Of a stretch of 64,000 nucleotides of DNA, positions 48,587-59,079 are shown piece by piece; the first letter of the stretch is position 1, and each line of letters opens with the position of its first letter. Both the position numbers and the translations under genes were made by a program. The notes under the pieces were generated by a model. It was not told where the DNA came from and made no database searches. It saw only the letters and a program-made list of their open reading frames with translations. The stretch is taken from contig JANDJZ010001749.1 of NCBI GenBank assembly GCA_027943245.1, positions 62,001 to 126,000 of the forward strand. The letters are read 5' to 3'. This stretch comes from Acanthamoeba sp. SK_2022b. Taxonomy: Eukaryota > Discosea > Longamoebia > Acanthamoebidae.

Positions 48587-49528
48587 ATGTTAGACAAAAT
48601 TATTCGAATTGCCACCCGACAAAGCCCGCTTGCACTTTGGCAAGCACATTATGTGCAGCAACGTCTGATGGCCTGCCATCCCGGCCTGCAGGTCGAGTTG
48701 GTGCCGATGGTCACGCGCGGCGACGTTATTCTGGATACGCCGCTGGCGAAAGTCGGCGGTAAAGGCCTGTTTGTTAAAGAACTCGAGCTGGCGCTGCTGG
48801 AAGGTCGCGCCGACATCGCCGTGCACTCGATGAAAGACGTGCCGGTCGATTTCCCTGCCGGCCTGGGCTTGACCACCATTTGCGAACGCGAAGATCCGCG
48901 CGACGCTTTTGTTTCTAACCGTTTCGCCTCGCTCGATCAGCTGCCGCAGGGCAGCGTGGTCGGCACTTCCAGCCTGCGCCGCCAGTGCCAACTGCGTGAA
49001 CGTCGCCCGGATCTGATCGTGCGCGACCTGCGCGGCAACGTCGGCACTCGCCTGGCCAAGCTGGACAACGGCGATTACGACGCGATTATTCTGGCGGTGG
49101 CCGGCCTGAAACGCCTGGGGCTGGAGCAACGCATCCGCAGCCCGCTGAGCGCCGAAGAGTGCCTGCCGGCGGTCGGCCAGGGTGCGGTCGGCATTGAATG
49201 CCGCCTCGACGACAGCGTCACCCGCGCGCTGCTGGTGCCGCTAAACCATGCGGCCACCGAAACCCGCGTACGCGCCGAACGGGCGATGAACACCCGTCTG
49301 GAAGGCGGCTGCCAGGTGCCGATCGGCAGCTATGCCGAACTGGATGGCGACAGCCTGTGGCTGCGTGCCCTGGTCGGTGCGCCGGACGGCAGCCAGATGG
49401 TGCGCGGCGAACGCCGCGGCCCGGCCGCCGAGGCCGAACGGATGGGCGTTGAGCTGGCGGAAGAGCTGCTGGCGCGCGGCGCACGCGAGATCCTGCGCGA
49501 AGTTTACCAGGGAAATCCGCCGGCATGA
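48587..49528 (+). CDS. hemC: HemC, porphobilinogen deaminase
   Basis: 313-aa enzyme that polymerises four porphobilinogens into hydroxymethylbilane. The dipyrromethane cofactor attaches to C242 in [13 protein letters not shown]. Other family motifs are [12 protein letters not shown] in [11 protein letters not shown], and [13 protein letters not shown]. The stop overlaps the hemD start by four bases (ATGA). It is the first gene of hemCDXY. Confidence 0.98.
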   Translation: MLDKIIRIATRQSPLALWQAHYVQQRLMACHPGLQVELVPMVTRGDVILDTPLAKVGGKGLFVKELELALLEGRADIAVHSMKDVPVDFPAGLGLTTICEREDPRDAFVSNRFASLDQLPQGSVVGTSSLRRQCQLRERRPDLIVRDLRGNVGTRLAKLDNGDYDAIILAVAGLKRLGLEQRIRSPLSAEECLPAVGQGAVGIECRLDDSVTRALLVPLNHAATETRVRAERAMNTRLEGGCQVPIGSYAELDGDSLWLRALVGAPDGSQMVRGERRGPAAEAERMGVELAEELLARGAREILREVYQGNPPA

Positions 49529-50265
49529 CGATCCTGGTAACCCGCCCATCGCCTTCGGGCGAGCAGTTAGTGAGCCGGCTGCGCGCACTCGGCCGGGTTG
49601 CCTATCATGCACCGCTGATCGACTTCGCCCCCGGCGGCGATCTGCCGCAGCTGCCGCAAGCGTTGCAGCAGCTTAGCGCCGGCGATCTGGTGTTCGTGCT
49701 GTCGCAGCATTCGGTGAACTATGCCGATTCGGTCATCGGCCGCGCCGGGCTGAGCTGGCCCGCGCACCTGACTTATTACGCCATCGGCCGCACCACCGGG
49801 CTGGCGCTGCACCGTATCAGCAGTTTGCCGGTGGAATACCCGCGTGAACGCGAGATCAGCGAAACGCTGCTGCTGCTGCCGGCGCTGCAAAAGCTGGCGG
49901 GCAAACGCGCGCTGATTTTGCGCGGCAACGGCGGCCGCGAGCTGCTGGGCACGACGCTGAGCGAGCGCGGCGCCGACGTCAGCTATTATGAATGCTATCA
50001 ACGCAGCCCGGTGCACTACGACGGCAGCGAGCAAAGCGCCCACTGGCAGCGTGCCGGTGTGGATACGCTGGTGGTGACCAGCGGTGAAATGTTACAACAG
50101 CTCTATACTTTAGTTCCTGATTACTATCGTTCTTCATGGCTGCTGCGTTGCCGCCTGGTAGTAGTGAGCGAACGCCTGGCTACCCTCGCCCGGGACTTGG
50201 GCTGGCGTACGATTCGGGTAGCTGACAACGCCGATAATGACGCGCTGATCCGCGCGCTACAATAA
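49525..50265 (+). CDS. hemD: HemD, uroporphyrinogen-III synthase
   Basis: 246-aa enzyme that cyclises hydroxymethylbilane to uroporphyrinogen III. Sequence conservation in this family is low; recognised by [20 protein letters not shown] at the start, [11 protein letters not shown] in the first domain, and the second-domain motifs [13 protein letters not shown] and [13 protein letters not shown]. It overlaps hemC by four bases and precedes hemX by 22. Confidence 0.95.
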   Translation: MTILVTRPSPSGEQLVSRLRALGRVAYHAPLIDFAPGGDLPQLPQALQQLSAGDLVFVLSQHSVNYADSVIGRAGLSWPAHLTYYAIGRTTGLALHRISSLPVEYPREREISETLLLLPALQKLAGKRALILRGNGGRELLGTTLSERGADVSYYECYQRSPVHYDGSEQSAHWQRAGVDTLVVTSGEMLQQLYTLVPDYYRSSWLLRCRLVVVSERLATLARDLGWRTIRVADNADNDALIRALQ

Positions 50266-50287
50266 TCTGACTATGGGATGTGCCACT

Positions 50288-51412
50288 ATGACGGAACAAA
50301 ATACCCCATCCGCCCCGGTTGAAGAGCCAACCACCGCGGTTGAGAGCTCCCAGCAGCCAGCCGCTGCCAGCCGCAAAGGAAAGAACACCGGCCCGGTGCT
50401 CGGCGCGATCGCTATCGTGCTGGTCATCGCCCTCGGCGCGGGCGGCTATTACCACACGCACAAGCAGGCGCAACAGCTGATCGCCGCCAATCAGGCGCTG
50501 CAGCAGCAGCTTGAAGGCGTGAAGCAGAGCCAACAGCAGGAAAGAAATGCGCTGGAGGGCCTGTTGCAGCAGCAGGGTAAAACCCTGGACGCCGCCGATC
50601 GCGAGCAGGCGAATCTGGCGCGCCAATTGAGCGAACTGCAGGAAAAAGTGGCGACCATCTCCGGCAGCGACGCCAAAACCTGGCTGCTGGCGCAGGCCGA
50701 TTTCCTGGTGAAAATGGCCGGCCGCAAGCTGTGGAGCGATCAGGACGTCACCAGCGCCGCCGCGCTGCTGAAAAGCGCCGACGCCAGCCTGGCGGACATG
50801 AACGATCCGAGCCTGCTCGACGTGCGCCGCGCCATTACCGAAGACATCAGCACGCTTTCTACGCTGACCCAGATCGATTACGACGGCATCATCCTCAAGG
50901 TCAATCAGCTGTCCAATCAGGTGGATAACCTGCGTCTGGCGGATAACGACACCGACGAAGCGCCGATGGATCAAAACAGCAGCGAACTCTCCAGCTCGAT
51001 CGGCGAGTGGCGGCAGAACCTGGCCAAGAGCTGGCGCAATTTCATGGCCGACTTCATCACCATCCGTCGCCGCGACACCAGCGCCGAGCCGCTGCTGGCA
51101 CCGAACCAGGACATCTACCTGCGCGAAAACATCCGTTCGCGCCTTCTGGTGGCCGCGCAGGCCATCCCGCGCCACCAGAACGAGACCTACAAGCAATCGC
51201 TGGAAACCGTCTCCACCTGGGTGCGCGCCTATTTCGACGCCACCGATCCGGCGACCAAGGCCTTCCTGGAAGAGCTGGACAGCCTGGGCCAACAGTCGAT
51301 CTCGATGGACGTGCCGGATCAGCTGAAAAGCCAGCCGCTGCTGGAAAAAGTGATGCAGACCCGGGTGCGCAACCTGATGACCCAGTCCCCTGCCGCTCAC
51401 CAGGAGGGTTAA
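50288..51412 (+). CDS. hemX: HemX, membrane protein of the haem operon
   Basis: 374-aa inner-membrane protein. A polar N-terminus rich in Glu/Pro/Ala, one membrane segment [21 protein letters not shown] (residues ~35-55), then a periplasmic coiled coil ([21 protein letters not shown]...). Long annotated as uroporphyrinogen-III C-methyltransferase, but no SAM-binding motif is visible, so I do not adopt that name. The role is probably structural or regulatory in tetrapyrrole flow. Start at 50288 fits the family. Confidence 0.93.
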   Translation: MTEQNTPSAPVEEPTTAVESSQQPAAASRKGKNTGPVLGAIAIVLVIALGAGGYYHTHKQAQQLIAANQALQQQLEGVKQSQQQERNALEGLLQQQGKTLDAADREQANLARQLSELQEKVATISGSDAKTWLLAQADFLVKMAGRKLWSDQDVTSAAALLKSADASLADMNDPSLLDVRRAITEDISTLSTLTQIDYDGIILKVNQLSNQVDNLRLADNDTDEAPMDQNSSELSSSIGEWRQNLAKSWRNFMADFITIRRRDTSAEPLLAPNQDIYLRENIRSRLLVAAQAIPRHQNETYKQSLETVSTWVRAYFDATDPATKAFLEELDSLGQQSISMDVPDQLKSQPLLEKVMQTRVRNLMTQSPAAHQEG

Positions 51413-51415
51413 GCC

Positions 51416-52612
51416 ATGTTACGCGTGCTATTTCTGTTCCTGGTGGTGATCGCCAGCGTGGTGCTCGGGCCGATGCTGGCCGGGCATCAGGGCTATGTGC
51501 TGATCCAGACCGATAATTACAATATTGAAACCAGCGTCACCGGCCTGGTGATTATGCTGGTGCTGCTGTTCGTGGTGCTGCTGGCGATCGAGTGGATCCT
51601 GCGCCGCATCTTCCGTACCGGCGCCCGCACGCGCGGTTGGTTTATCGGCCGCAAGCGCACCCGCGCGCGCCAGCAAACCAAAGCCGCGCTGATCAAGCTG
51701 GCGGAAGGCGACTACAAGCAGGTCGAGAAGCTGATGACGCGCAACGCCGACCACGCCGAACAGCCGGTGGTGAACTACCTGCTGGCCGCCGAGGCCGCAC
51801 AGCAACGCGGCGACGACTTCCGTACCAATCAGTATCTGGAGCGCGCCGCCGAAGCGGCCGACACCGATCAACTGCCGGTGGACATTACCCGGGTTCGCAT
51901 CCAGCTGGCGCAGGGCGAGAACCACGCCGCGCGCCACGGCGTCGATCGCCTGCTGAACCAGGCGCCGCGTCATCCGGAAGTGCTGCGTCTGGCGGAACAA
52001 GCCTATCTGCGCACTGGCGCCTACGCGTCGCTGCTGGAAGTGCTGCCGTCGATGCGTAAAATCGAACTCCACAGCGAAGAACAGCTGCAGGCTCTGCAGC
52101 AACAGGCGTACATCGGGCTGATGAATCAGGCGATGGCGGACGAAGGCAGCGAAGGCCTGAAGCGCTGGTGGAAAGATCAGAGCCGCAAGACGCGTCACGA
52201 AGTGCCGCTGCAAATCGCGATGGTGGAACACCTGATCGAATGCAACGACCACGAACTGGCGCAGGAGATTGTGCTCGACAGCCTGAAGCGCCAATACGAC
52301 GAGCGCCTGGTGCTGTTGCTGCCGCGGCTGAAATCCGGCAACCCCGAGCAGTTGGAAAGAGCGCTGCGTCAGCAGATGAAACAACACGGCGCGACGCCGC
52401 TGCTGAACAGCACGCTGGGGCAGCTGTTGATGAAGCACGGCGAGTGGCAGCAAGCGGCCGACGCCTTCCGTGAAGCGCTGAAACAGCGCCCGGATGCCTA
52501 CGACTACGCCTGGTTGGCCGATACGCTGGAGAAACTGCATCGTTCGGATGAAGCGGCGCAGATGCGGCGTGAGGGGCTGATGTTGACGCTGAAACAGAAC
52601 GGCGGCGAATAA
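51416..52612 (+). CDS. hemY: HemY, membrane TPR protein of the haem operon
   Basis: 398-aa protein with two N-terminal membrane segments (LRVLFLFLVVIASVVLGPMLAG and VTGLVIMLVLLFVVLLAIEWIL) and a large TPR-containing domain (for example NAAEA/QYLERAAEAADTD, WQQAADAFREALKQRPDAYDYAWLADTLEKL). In E. coli it belongs to late protohaem IX synthesis; it is not the B. subtilis HemY oxidase. It lies three bases after hemX and ends the operon at a strong terminator. Confidence 0.94.
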   Translation: MLRVLFLFLVVIASVVLGPMLAGHQGYVLIQTDNYNIETSVTGLVIMLVLLFVVLLAIEWILRRIFRTGARTRGWFIGRKRTRARQQTKAALIKLAEGDYKQVEKLMTRNADHAEQPVVNYLLAAEAAQQRGDDFRTNQYLERAAEAADTDQLPVDITRVRIQLAQGENHAARHGVDRLLNQAPRHPEVLRLAEQAYLRTGAYASLLEVLPSMRKIELHSEEQLQALQQQAYIGLMNQAMADEGSEGLKRWWKDQSRKTRHEVPLQIAMVEHLIECNDHELAQEIVLDSLKRQYDERLVLLLPRLKSGNPEQLERALRQQMKQHGATPLLNSTLGQLLMKHGEWQQAADAFREALKQRPDAYDYAWLADTLEKLHRSDEAAQMRREGLMLTLKQNGGE

Positions 52613-52630
52613 CGCCCTGTCTGAGAGAGA

Positions 52631-52662
52631 AAAGCGCGGCCCCGATGCCGCGCTTTTTTTTG
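52631..52662 (+). terminator. hemCDXY terminator
   Basis: AAAGCGCGGC-CCCGAT-GCCGCGCTTTTTTTT, canonical intrinsic terminator 18 bases after hemY. Confidence 0.93.
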
Positions 52663-52683
52663 CCCAATGGCTTTCTGAAGCGC

Positions 52684-52890
52684 AAAAAAAACACTTGCCG
52701 CAGGGCAAGTGTATAAAGAAGCAATCAGGTCTAGGACAACAGGGGCGGTGCCTCACTCAACGTTTTGCCCTGAGCGTGATGACGGGTTAGTCATCGTTCT
52801 CGTGGGCGATAGGCACCCTAAATCGGCTCTGCGTCATTCCCAGGGTTTATGAGGCCTAAGGCGAACATAAGAGGTGGAATGAGCATCTAC
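52684..52890 (-). ncRNA. glmZ: GlmZ small regulatory RNA
   Basis: Hfq-dependent small RNA that activates glmS translation and is controlled by RapZ and the decoy GlmY. The 5' end on the minus strand GTAGATGCTCATTCC...TTATGTTCGCCTTA is nearly identical to E. coli GlmZ, as are AATGACGCAGAGCCG, AACGTTGAGTGA and the glmS-pairing area CTGTTGTCCTAGACCTG. The 3' end is an intrinsic terminator (stem at 52691-52712, T-run 52690-52684). The size (~207 nt) and location beside hemY match E. coli. Confidence 0.93.
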
Positions 52891-52900
52891 GCAATAGATA

Positions 52901-52918
52901 TTGCATTTGGCGTGCCAA
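52901..52918 (-). promoter_or_regulatory. Sigma-54 promoter of glmZ
   Basis: Minus strand TTGGCACG (52918-52911) with GC at 52904-52903: the GG and GC elements are ten bases apart, as in -24/-12 promoters, and the GC is 13 bases from the GlmZ 5' end. An IHF-like stretch (TTTCAATATATTG) lies upstream. Activator (GlrR) sites were not confirmed. Confidence 0.78.
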
Positions 52919-53197
52919 CTTTTAAATTTAGGCTCTCAAATAGAAAAATATAGCGCAATATATTGAAATTATTGTCTTTTTATTTAACCTTCATTTCCCG
53001 TCACAAATCACTCTCTGGTGTTCCTTGCCGGCGGCCTTTATCAGGTTGTCGCCTCGAAACGACGACTTAAGTCAAAGCTAGCTTTATCTTTTAAAATCAA
53101 ATAATTATTTGTCTCAACCTGACGACAGCACAGGATGGTATTGTCGCTGAAAACCAACACGTTTGCAGGCCGACACCAGATGCTCCCCCTGGAAGGC
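52919..53197. other. AT-rich upstream region of glmZ
   Basis: About 280 bases upstream of the glmZ promoter. AT-rich up to ~52990, where activator and IHF sites are expected. A 75-codon minus-strand frame (53041-53268) overlaps terminator hairpins and has no ribosome site; I do not call it. Confidence 0.5.
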
Positions 53198-53226
53198 AAA
53201 AAGCCCGTGCGGTGCTGCACGGGCTT
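53198..53226 (-). terminator. Distal minus-strand terminator after the tRNA operon
   Basis: AGCCCGTGC ... GCACGGGCT stem with a T-run (CTTTTTGCC) on the minus strand; third terminator-like hairpin downstream of proM. Confidence 0.75.
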
Positions 53227-53281
53227 GTCGATGTTCCCTTCGTCATGCTGAGAAGAACTTGCTTTCATAAACGACAGACGA

Positions 53282-53333
53282 AAAAAAACCGACTTGCGTC
53301 GGTTTCTTTGAGAGTGGTCGGCGAAAGAGGATT
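53282..53333 (-). repeat. Duplicated proM 3' end plus terminator (decayed copy)
   Basis: 52 bases matching 53443-53494 with two mismatches. It holds a complete terminator hairpin (ACCGAC-TTGC-GTCGGT) and the last ~18 bases of a tRNA-Pro 3' end (TGGTCGGCGAAAGAGGATT), after which similarity to the tRNA stops. Confidence 0.85.
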
Positions 53334-53442
53334 ACGCCCATCTTTGATGCGCGCCCTGCGGGCCGTTGCTGAAGCAACGTTGTCTCGCTACGCGAGGCTC
53401 GAACCTCCTGCGGAGGTGCTCATCCTCATAAACTGCAGGCGT

Positions 53443-53470
53443 AAAAAAACCGACTTGCGTCGGTTTCTTT
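53443..53470 (-). terminator. Terminator of the argX-hisR-leuT-proM operon
   Basis: Minus strand AAACCGAC-GCAA-GTCGGTTTTTTT immediately after proM. Confidence 0.9.
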
Positions 53471-53475
53471 GAAAG

Positions 53476-53552
53476 TGGTCGGCGAGAGAGGATTCGAACC
53501 TCCGACCCACTGGTCCCAAACCAGTTGCGCTACCAAGCTGCGCTACTCGCCG
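53476..53552 (-). tRNA. proM: tRNA-Pro (anticodon TGG)
   Basis: 77-nt tRNA with encoded CCA. Acceptor CGGCGAG / CTCGCCG, T-loop GGTTCGAATCC, anticodon TGG in CTGGTTTGGGACCAG. Last gene of the argX operon, as in E. coli. Confidence 0.98.
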
Positions 53553-53626
53553 ATTTGTGTTGCTCATACTACCTGATTTATCAGACTGTTGTCCATATAA
53601 ATCTTATATTTATCAGATATTTTGCG

Positions 53627-53713
53627 TGGTGCGAAGAGAGGGACTTGAACCCTCACGTCCGTAAGAACACTAACACCTGAAGCTAGCGCGTCTACCAATT
53701 CCGCCACCTTCGC
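53627..53713 (-). tRNA. leuT: tRNA-Leu (anticodon CAG)
   Basis: 87-nt class II tRNA with a long variable arm and encoded CCA. Acceptor GCGAAGG / CCTTCGC-type pairing with T-arm GGGTTCAAGTCCC and anticodon CAG. Confidence 0.97.
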
Positions 53714-53754
53714 ACTGTCACAAAATACTGCTAAATCTTCACTTCGTTAGGAAG

Positions 53755-53831
53755 TGGGGTGGCTAATGGGACTCGAACCCACGACAACTGGAATCACAAT
53801 CCAGGGCTCTACCAACTGAGCTATAGCCACC
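53755..53831 (-). tRNA. hisR: tRNA-His (anticodon GTG)
   Basis: 77-nt tRNA including the extra 5' G (-1) typical of tRNA-His and encoded CCA. Anticodon GTG in TGGATTGTGATTCCA; T-arm GTGGGTTCGAGTCCCAT. Confidence 0.98.
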
Positions 53832-53893
53832 ATTACTACTTCTTCTTACTCACGCGGTAATATTACCACCGCAGCTCCTGCGCACAAACTTAA

Positions 53894-53970
<77 letters not shown>
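53894..53970 (-). tRNA. argX: tRNA-Arg (anticodon CCG)
   Basis: 77-nt tRNA with encoded CCA; acceptor GCGCCCG / CGGGCGC, anticodon CCG in GCCCTCCGGAGGC. First gene of the argX-hisR-leuT-proM operon. Confidence 0.98.
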
Positions 53971-53991
53971 GTAGCGCCGTTGCGGGAGGGG

Positions 53992-54020
53992 ATACTACGG
54001 ATTTACGCCAATTCTGTCTA
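53992..54020 (-). promoter_or_regulatory. tRNA operon promoter
   Basis: Minus strand TAGACA (54020-54015), 17-base spacer, TAGTAT (53997-53992), followed by the GC-rich discriminator CCCCTCCCGC typical of stringently controlled stable-RNA promoters. Confidence 0.8.
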
Positions 54021-54105
54021 GTGCTTTTTCGCAGAAATGTTGCGTTTGATTACGCTTTGCTCACTCCCGCGCACAAAAGCGCACTCCGTAGCCCCTTTTC
54101 ACCGT

Positions 54106-55509
54106 TTATTGGCGCGTTTCTACCCGATTTTCAGCCGGATGATGTTTCTTGTGCATGCCGAAAGCGAAGTAGCACAGGCTGACGCCGGCTAAGAAAATCG
54201 CCCCGACCAGCAGGGAAATCCGCGTATCCGGGTTGATTCCCATGCCGACCAGCACGCAAATCAGAAAAGCGATGGTCAGATAGTTCACATACGGGAACAT
54301 GATCGACTTAAAGCTGTGATTTTTGATCGCTTCCTTATGGGCGCGGCGGAAATAAAGCTGGCTTATCAGCACCACGAACCACGGCACCATGCCCGGCAGC
54401 ACGCTCGCGCTGTAGACATAGACGAACACCTGCTCCGGATTCGGGATGATGTAGTTCAGCGCGGAACCCACCAACAGGCAGCCGATGGTGACGGCGATGC
54501 AGTTCACCGGCACGCCGCTGGCGGAAAGCTTGGTCAGCGCCGCCGGCAGCTGGCGGTTCTTGGCCAGGGCGTACAGCATGCGGCCGCCGCTGTACATGCC
54601 GCTGTTGCAGCCGGAGAGCGCGGCGGTCAACACCACGAAGTTGATGATGCCCGCGGCGGCAACGATGCCGATCTTGGCGAAGGTCAGCACGAACGGGCTA
54701 CCGGTGGTGCCGATGCCGTTCCACGGGAAGATGGTGACGATGACGAAGATTGCGCCGACATAGAAGATCAGGATGCGCCACAGGATATTGTTAATCGCGC
54801 GTTTCAGCGTCACCTGCGGGTTCTTGGCTTCTCCGGCGGTGATGCCCACCAGCTCAACCCCCTGATAGGACGCCACCACGATGCACAGCGCAAACAGGAA
54901 GCCTTTCCAGCCGCCGGCAAAGAAACCGCCGTGCGCCGTCAAATTGGCGAAACCGATAGGTTCACCGCCGTTGCCGAAGCCGAAGAAGATCACCCCCAGC
55001 CCCACCAGAATCATCACGATGATGGTGGTGACCTTGATCATGGCGAACCAGAACTCCAGCTCCCCATACAGGCGCACCGCCGCCAGGTTGGCCAGCGCCA
55101 CCATCGCCACGGCGATCAGCGCCGGCACCCACTGCGGTATTTCCGGGAACCAGAACTGCACATACACCCCGATGGCGGTGATCTCGGAAATGCCGACGGC
55201 AATCCACATAAACCAGTAGCCCCAGGCGGTCAGGTAACCGAAATAGGGATTCATGTACTTATGCGCGTAAACGGCAAACGAGCCCGCGACCGGCTCGAGG
55301 AACAGCATTTCTCCCATCGAACGCATAATGAAGAACACGAACAGCCCGGCGATGATGTAAGCCAGCAGCACCGACGGCCCCGCCCACTTCAGCGTACTGG
55401 CCGACCCCATAAACAGGCCGACACCGATGGTGCCCCCCAGAGCGATAAGCTCGATATGCCGGGCCTCAAGGCCCCGGTGTAGCCCTTGCGGTTTCTCTTT
55501 GTGTGCCAT
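54106..55509 (-). CDS. thrP: ThrP (YifK), threonine/serine permease
   Basis: 467-aa APC-family amino acid:proton symporter with twelve membrane segments. The N-terminus [28 protein letters not shown] is the family signature. E. coli ThrP imports threonine and serine. It lies between the enterobacterial common antigen operon and the argX operon, the same place as yifK in E. coli. Its leader carries a C/A-rich element like livK, suggesting GcvB repression. Confidence 0.92.
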   Translation of the reverse strand: MAHKEKPQGLHRGLEARHIELIALGGTIGVGLFMGSASTLKWAGPSVLLAYIIAGLFVFFIMRSMGEMLFLEPVAGSFAVYAHKYMNPYFGYLTAWGYWFMWIAVGISEITAIGVYVQFWFPEIPQWVPALIAVAMVALANLAAVRLYGELEFWFAMIKVTTIIVMILVGLGVIFFGFGNGGEPIGFANLTAHGGFFAGGWKGFLFALCIVVASYQGVELVGITAGEAKNPQVTLKRAINNILWRILIFYVGAIFVIVTIFPWNGIGTTGSPFVLTFAKIGIVAAAGIINFVVLTAALSGCNSGMYSGGRMLYALAKNRQLPAALTKLSASGVPVNCIAVTIGCLLVGSALNYIIPNPEQVFVYVYSASVLPGMVPWFVVLISQLYFRRAHKEAIKNHSFKSIMFPYVNYLTIAFLICVLVGMGINPDTRISLLVGAIFLAGVSLCYFAFGMHKKHHPAENRVETRQ

Positions 55510-55874
55510 AAATCCTCAATAATTTTTCTCGGGTTGTGTTTGCCTGCCGGCCGCTGCCGGTCGTTATTGTCATTATTAAAAGAATAAATCATCCCCTGCC
55601 GATCGGGTTGGCATCAACGGGTAGTCGGAGCGAAGTTACCGTGAGAGGGACATCGTTCAGCGCTGTCGCATCAGGCTTCAGCGGCCAGGGATAATTTCCG
55701 GGCGGTATCGTTTCGCATTTCGCCGCTATAAGCAAACCGCAATTTAAAACTTTATGGAATAAATGCAGCGACGTTTAGGGCCGGGGGTTATAGATATGCG
55801 GGAGAAACGTGCAAAAGCAGATTATTGGTACAGCAGACCGGAGCGGAACAGCACTTTCCGCCCCGGATGAGGGA
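55510..55874. promoter_or_regulatory. Region between wecG and thrP
   Basis: 365 bases; thrP and wecG are both leftward. It holds the thrP leader and promoter. A weak hairpin (GCGGAA ... TTCCGC around 55847-55864) just after wecG might end the wec operon. No gene is convincing. Confidence 0.55.
55533..55547 (-). promoter_or_regulatory. Candidate GcvB target in thrP leader
   Basis: Minus strand GCAGGCAAACACAAC, 24-38 nt upstream of the thrP ATG and identical to the element before livK. thrP (yifK) is a known GcvB target in E. coli. Confidence 0.6.
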
Positions 55875-56615
55875 TTACATCTTGCCGCTGTAGTAGTAGC
55901 CGACAAACTTCAGCAGCTTCAACTGTCGGCCGATGCGGCTGGGCTGGCTGAGCAGGCGGTAGAGCCATTCCAGACCGAGGTTCTGCCACACCTTGGGCGC
56001 ACGCTTCACATGGCCGGTAAAGACGTCGTAGGTGCCGCCCACGCCCATGTACAGCGCCTGCGGATGCACCTTGCGACAATCGCGCATCAGAATCTCCTGC
56101 TTCGGCGATCCCATCGCCACCGTCACGATAGCGGCGCCACTGGCGCGAATACGCTCGAACAGCGCCTCTCGCTGATCCGGTTTGAAATAGCCGTCCTGGC
56201 TGCCCACCAGGTTGACATTCCACTGGCTGCGCAGCTTTTGCTCGGTTTCCGCCAAGACCTCGGGCTTGCCGCCGACCAGGAAGACTGGCGTGCCTTCACG
56301 GCCGGCGCGCTGCATCAAGGCTTCCCACAGATCGGCACCCGCCACGCGCGAAACGTCCGCCGCCGGGTATTTGCGGCGAATCGAACGCACCATGCTGATG
56401 CCGTCGGCGTACTTGTACTCCGCCTCATCCAGCAACGCATGCAGCGCCGGGTCCTCTTCCGCCTTCAGGATCTTTTCCGCGTTCATGGCTACCAGCGTGC
56501 CCTGTTTTACCCGGCCGCCGTCGAACAAAAAGTCCATGCAGTGCGCCATATCGCGAAAGCCCCACAGGCTGAAACCGCGCAGCTCATACTGCGGCACCGA
56601 AATCTTTGCTTCCAT
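55875..56615 (-). CDS. wecG: WecG, UDP-ManNAcA transferase of ECA synthesis
   Basis: 246-aa glycosyltransferase (GT26, WecG/TagA/CpsF family) that adds N-acetylmannosaminuronic acid to lipid I to form ECA lipid II. Family motifs are [37 protein letters not shown] and [18 protein letters not shown]. The start at 56615 gives the E. coli length; an ATG three codons upstream (56624) sits too close to AAGGG. It is the last gene of the operon, 14 bases after wzyE. Confidence 0.96.
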   Translation of the reverse strand: MEAKISVPQYELRGFSLWGFRDMAHCMDFLFDGGRVKQGTLVAMNAEKILKAEEDPALHALLDEAEYKYADGISMVRSIRRKYPAADVSRVAGADLWEALMQRAGREGTPVFLVGGKPEVLAETEQKLRSQWNVNLVGSQDGYFKPDQREALFERIRASGAAIVTVAMGSPKQEILMRDCRKVHPQALYMGVGGTYDVFTGHVKRAPKVWQNLGLEWLYRLLSQPSRIGRQLKLLKFVGYYYSGKM

Positions 56616-56629
56616 CGTTCTCATTACCC

Positions 56630-57997
56630 TTACAAAAGACCGTTCGCCCGAGGCACAGACGCCAGCGCGCGGGCGCGCGTCACTCTGGCCTTGATCAGCC
56701 CGGCGGTATCGAACAGCCAATACAGCAACTTCGCCAGCACCAGACAGGCGCCGAAAATAATGCAGAAAAACACCACGCGCGACACGAAAGAGTCCACCCC
56801 TTCACGCGCCAGCACGATGATGTTGAACACCGCACCGAAGCAGAAGCCCTGCAGAATGGCCGCCTTATAGCGGTTCGGTTCGGTTTTGCCCAACTCATAC
56901 AGCCAGTCGAACCACTTGATGATCATGCCCACCAGAATCGCGCCGAGCGGGATAAACAGCGCGCCGCCCATCACCACCAGTGAACCGATCAGCGTCGGGG
57001 AAATCGCCAGCCCGGAGTGATTGTTCAGCACTTCCCAGGTGAAATAGTTGGCCGAGTTCAGCACCACGTCCGGCCGGCCCGGCCATAGCCAGGTTGGAAT
57101 AAAGACGTAGAAATCACGCACGATCGGCGCCAGGCCCTGGAAATCGATCTTGTCGTAATTTTGCAGCAGCAGCGCCAGGTTTTCCCACGGCGAGAAGGTA
57201 TCGCGGGTCAGGTAGAGGAAGGTATAGAACGCTTCCGCGCCGCTGACGTCCAGGCTGTAACGCTTCAACGCCAGCCAGAACATGCCGACTACGCCGAATA
57301 TGCCCGCCGCCGCCAGCATCCACAGCGTGATCCAGCCGCGCACGATGCCGATAAACAGGAACAGCGCGAAGGCGATGATGATGTTGGCGCGGGTGCCGCC
57401 GACGATCACGTAGGTCAGAATACCGAACGCCACCGTCGCCACCAGGAACAAGAACCAGGCGCGCAGATCCTGCCGCAGGAAATAGACCACCAGCATCGCC
57501 GGAATGAAGAAGTAGAAGAACCGCTTGAGCGCCACGCCGGACACGTCGCTGGAGAAAATCTGGCTGTAAGAATTGAGCTTGAACAGCAGGAAGCCGTTCT
57601 GCATGAAAAAGATCCCAACGGTACCGATCGCCACCAATGCCAGCAGCACCCAGGTCATATGAGTCTCTACCCGGTTCATGGTAAACAGCGCCGCACGCGG
57701 CTCTGTGCGGCGCTTGCGCAGCCGAGTCTTGTAGGTGACGTAATAGATGGCGTAAAACGCCGTCGCCGACAGCAGGGCGTACAGCAGAAACTCCACCGGC
57801 ACCACCTCGACGTCAAACTGGAACACCAGCAGGCAGGTCAAAGGAAAACCGAAATAGAACGTCAGCAAATACAGCAGCGAGAAGAAGACGTTGAAGTTGA
57901 AGCGCACGCGCCGAAACTCCTGGTAGGTCAGCGTCAGAATAAACGTCAGGCTGACCAGATAGACGACAAACAGGCCGCCGAATTGCGCCAACGTCAT
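56630..57997 (-). CDS. wzyE: WzyE, ECA polysaccharide polymerase
   Basis: 455-aa polytopic inner-membrane protein that polymerises ECA trisaccharide repeats on the periplasmic face. More than ten hydrophobic segments, with a large loop near [32 protein letters not shown]. The start overlaps the wecF stop by four bases (ATGA). Placement between wecF and wecG matches E. coli. Confidence 0.95.
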   Translation of the reverse strand: MTLAQFGGLFVVYLVSLTFILTLTYQEFRRVRFNFNVFFSLLYLLTFYFGFPLTCLLVFQFDVEVVPVEFLLYALLSATAFYAIYYVTYKTRLRKRRTEPRAALFTMNRVETHMTWVLLALVAIGTVGIFFMQNGFLLFKLNSYSQIFSSDVSGVALKRFFYFFIPAMLVVYFLRQDLRAWFLFLVATVAFGILTYVIVGGTRANIIIAFALFLFIGIVRGWITLWMLAAAGIFGVVGMFWLALKRYSLDVSGAEAFYTFLYLTRDTFSPWENLALLLQNYDKIDFQGLAPIVRDFYVFIPTWLWPGRPDVVLNSANYFTWEVLNNHSGLAISPTLIGSLVVMGGALFIPLGAILVGMIIKWFDWLYELGKTEPNRYKAAILQGFCFGAVFNIIVLAREGVDSFVSRVVFFCIIFGACLVLAKLLYWLFDTAGLIKARVTRARALASVPRANGLL

Positions 57998-59079
57998 GAG
58001 TGCTCTCCCGCCGCCAACGCCAGGGCTTGCTGCCAGCCGTCGACATAGTTCGGATTGAAGAAGGCGATCGCCTGTTTATCCACCGCCGCCAGCTGACGCT
58101 GCGCTTCGCGCACCACCGCCTCGTCCAGCGAATCGCCGTAGAACAGCACCGGCAGATGCTGTTCCGCCAAATCCTGCCAGAACGGGTTTTGCCGGCTGAG
58201 CACGAAAGGCACGCCGAACTGAATCAGCAGGCACAGGGTGCCAATCCCCTGCTGGCGATTGAAAATGAAATAGCCCAGATCGCAGGCGCGTAAAATATTG
58301 AGGTAGTCCTCAAACGCCACCTGCTGCGTGAGCAGCTGCAGGTTTTTCTCGCCGAACAGCGGCAACCCGGCGGCGCGCACCTGCTCGATGTAGGCATCGT
58401 TGTTGGCCGGATAACCCATCGGCAGGATCACGCGCACGTCGGCGCCGAACTGCTGATGAATCGCCTGCAGCGCTTCGATATGCCGATTGCTGCGATCGCC
58501 GGAGTTGCCTACCAGAATCGTCATCGGCCCGGCCAGGTTTTTCTCGACGTGAACGTCGGTCAGCGCCGGATCCATGCGGGTCGGGAAGTACAGCAGCGAG
58601 GCCGGCACCCGCGCATGGCGCTGCTGGTAGTGAATCACGTCGCCGCGAGTAGCAAACACGTTCCCTACTCGCCCCTGCGCAATGCGGCGCAGCAGATAGA
58701 ACAGCCGGAATTTCCAGCTGGTGGCGTCTTCATACAGATCGGCGCCCCAAATATGCCAACTGACCTGACGCGCCTTGATCTTGCCGCTCAGCAGCGCCAA
58801 CCACAGCCCCGGATTGAACTGGCCGTGCAGGAAGAAGCGCGCATCGCGATCGGCCTGGGCACGGGCGATGACCGCCGCCGCCAGGCTTTTCTTGTCTGCG
58901 TAGGGCTCAATGTTCAGGGCGGGGAAATCACCCAGTGCCGCCACATCCTTGGCCGCCACCATAAAATGCCGCGTCTGCTCAGCCGGCAAACGCGGCGCCA
59001 GCACGTCGTTGAAGAAGCGCAGCACCGTCTGGTTATGATGCGGGATATCGGATCCCAGAACGTGAATCAGTATGGTCAT
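57994..59079 (-). CDS. wecF: WecF, Fuc4NAc transferase of ECA synthesis
   Basis: 361-aa glycosyltransferase (GT56) that adds 4-acetamido-4,6-dideoxygalactose to complete the ECA repeat (lipid III). It starts [27 protein letters not shown]; the centre includes [11 protein letters not shown] and [17 protein letters not shown], conserved in the family. It overlaps both neighbours (wzxE and wzyE) by four bases. Confidence 0.95.
   Translation of the reverse strand: MTILIHVLGSDIPHHNQTVLRFFNDVLAPRLPAEQTRHFMVAAKDVAALGDFPALNIEPYADKKSLAAAVIARAQADRDARFFLHGQFNPGLWLALLSGKIKARQVSWHIWGADLYEDATSWKFRLFYLLRRIAQGRVGNVFATRGDVIHYQQRHARVPASLLYFPTRMDPALTDVHVEKNLAGPMTILVGNSGDRSNRHIEALQAIHQQFGADVRVILPMGYPANNDAYIEQVRAAGLPLFGEKNLQLLTQQVAFEDYLNILRACDLGYFIFNRQQGIGTLCLLIQFGVPFVLSRQNPFWQDLAEQHLPVLFYGDSLDEAVVREAQRQLAAVDKQAIAFFNPNYVDGWQQALALAAGEHS

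Noticed and set aside
50288..51412. HemX as a uroporphyrinogen-III methyltransferase
   Set aside because: The traditional name is not supported: one membrane segment and a coiled coil are visible but no SAM-binding motif.
53041..53268. 75-codon minus-strand ORF downstream of the tRNA operon
   Set aside because: It runs through a terminator hairpin, lacks a ribosome site and resembles no protein.
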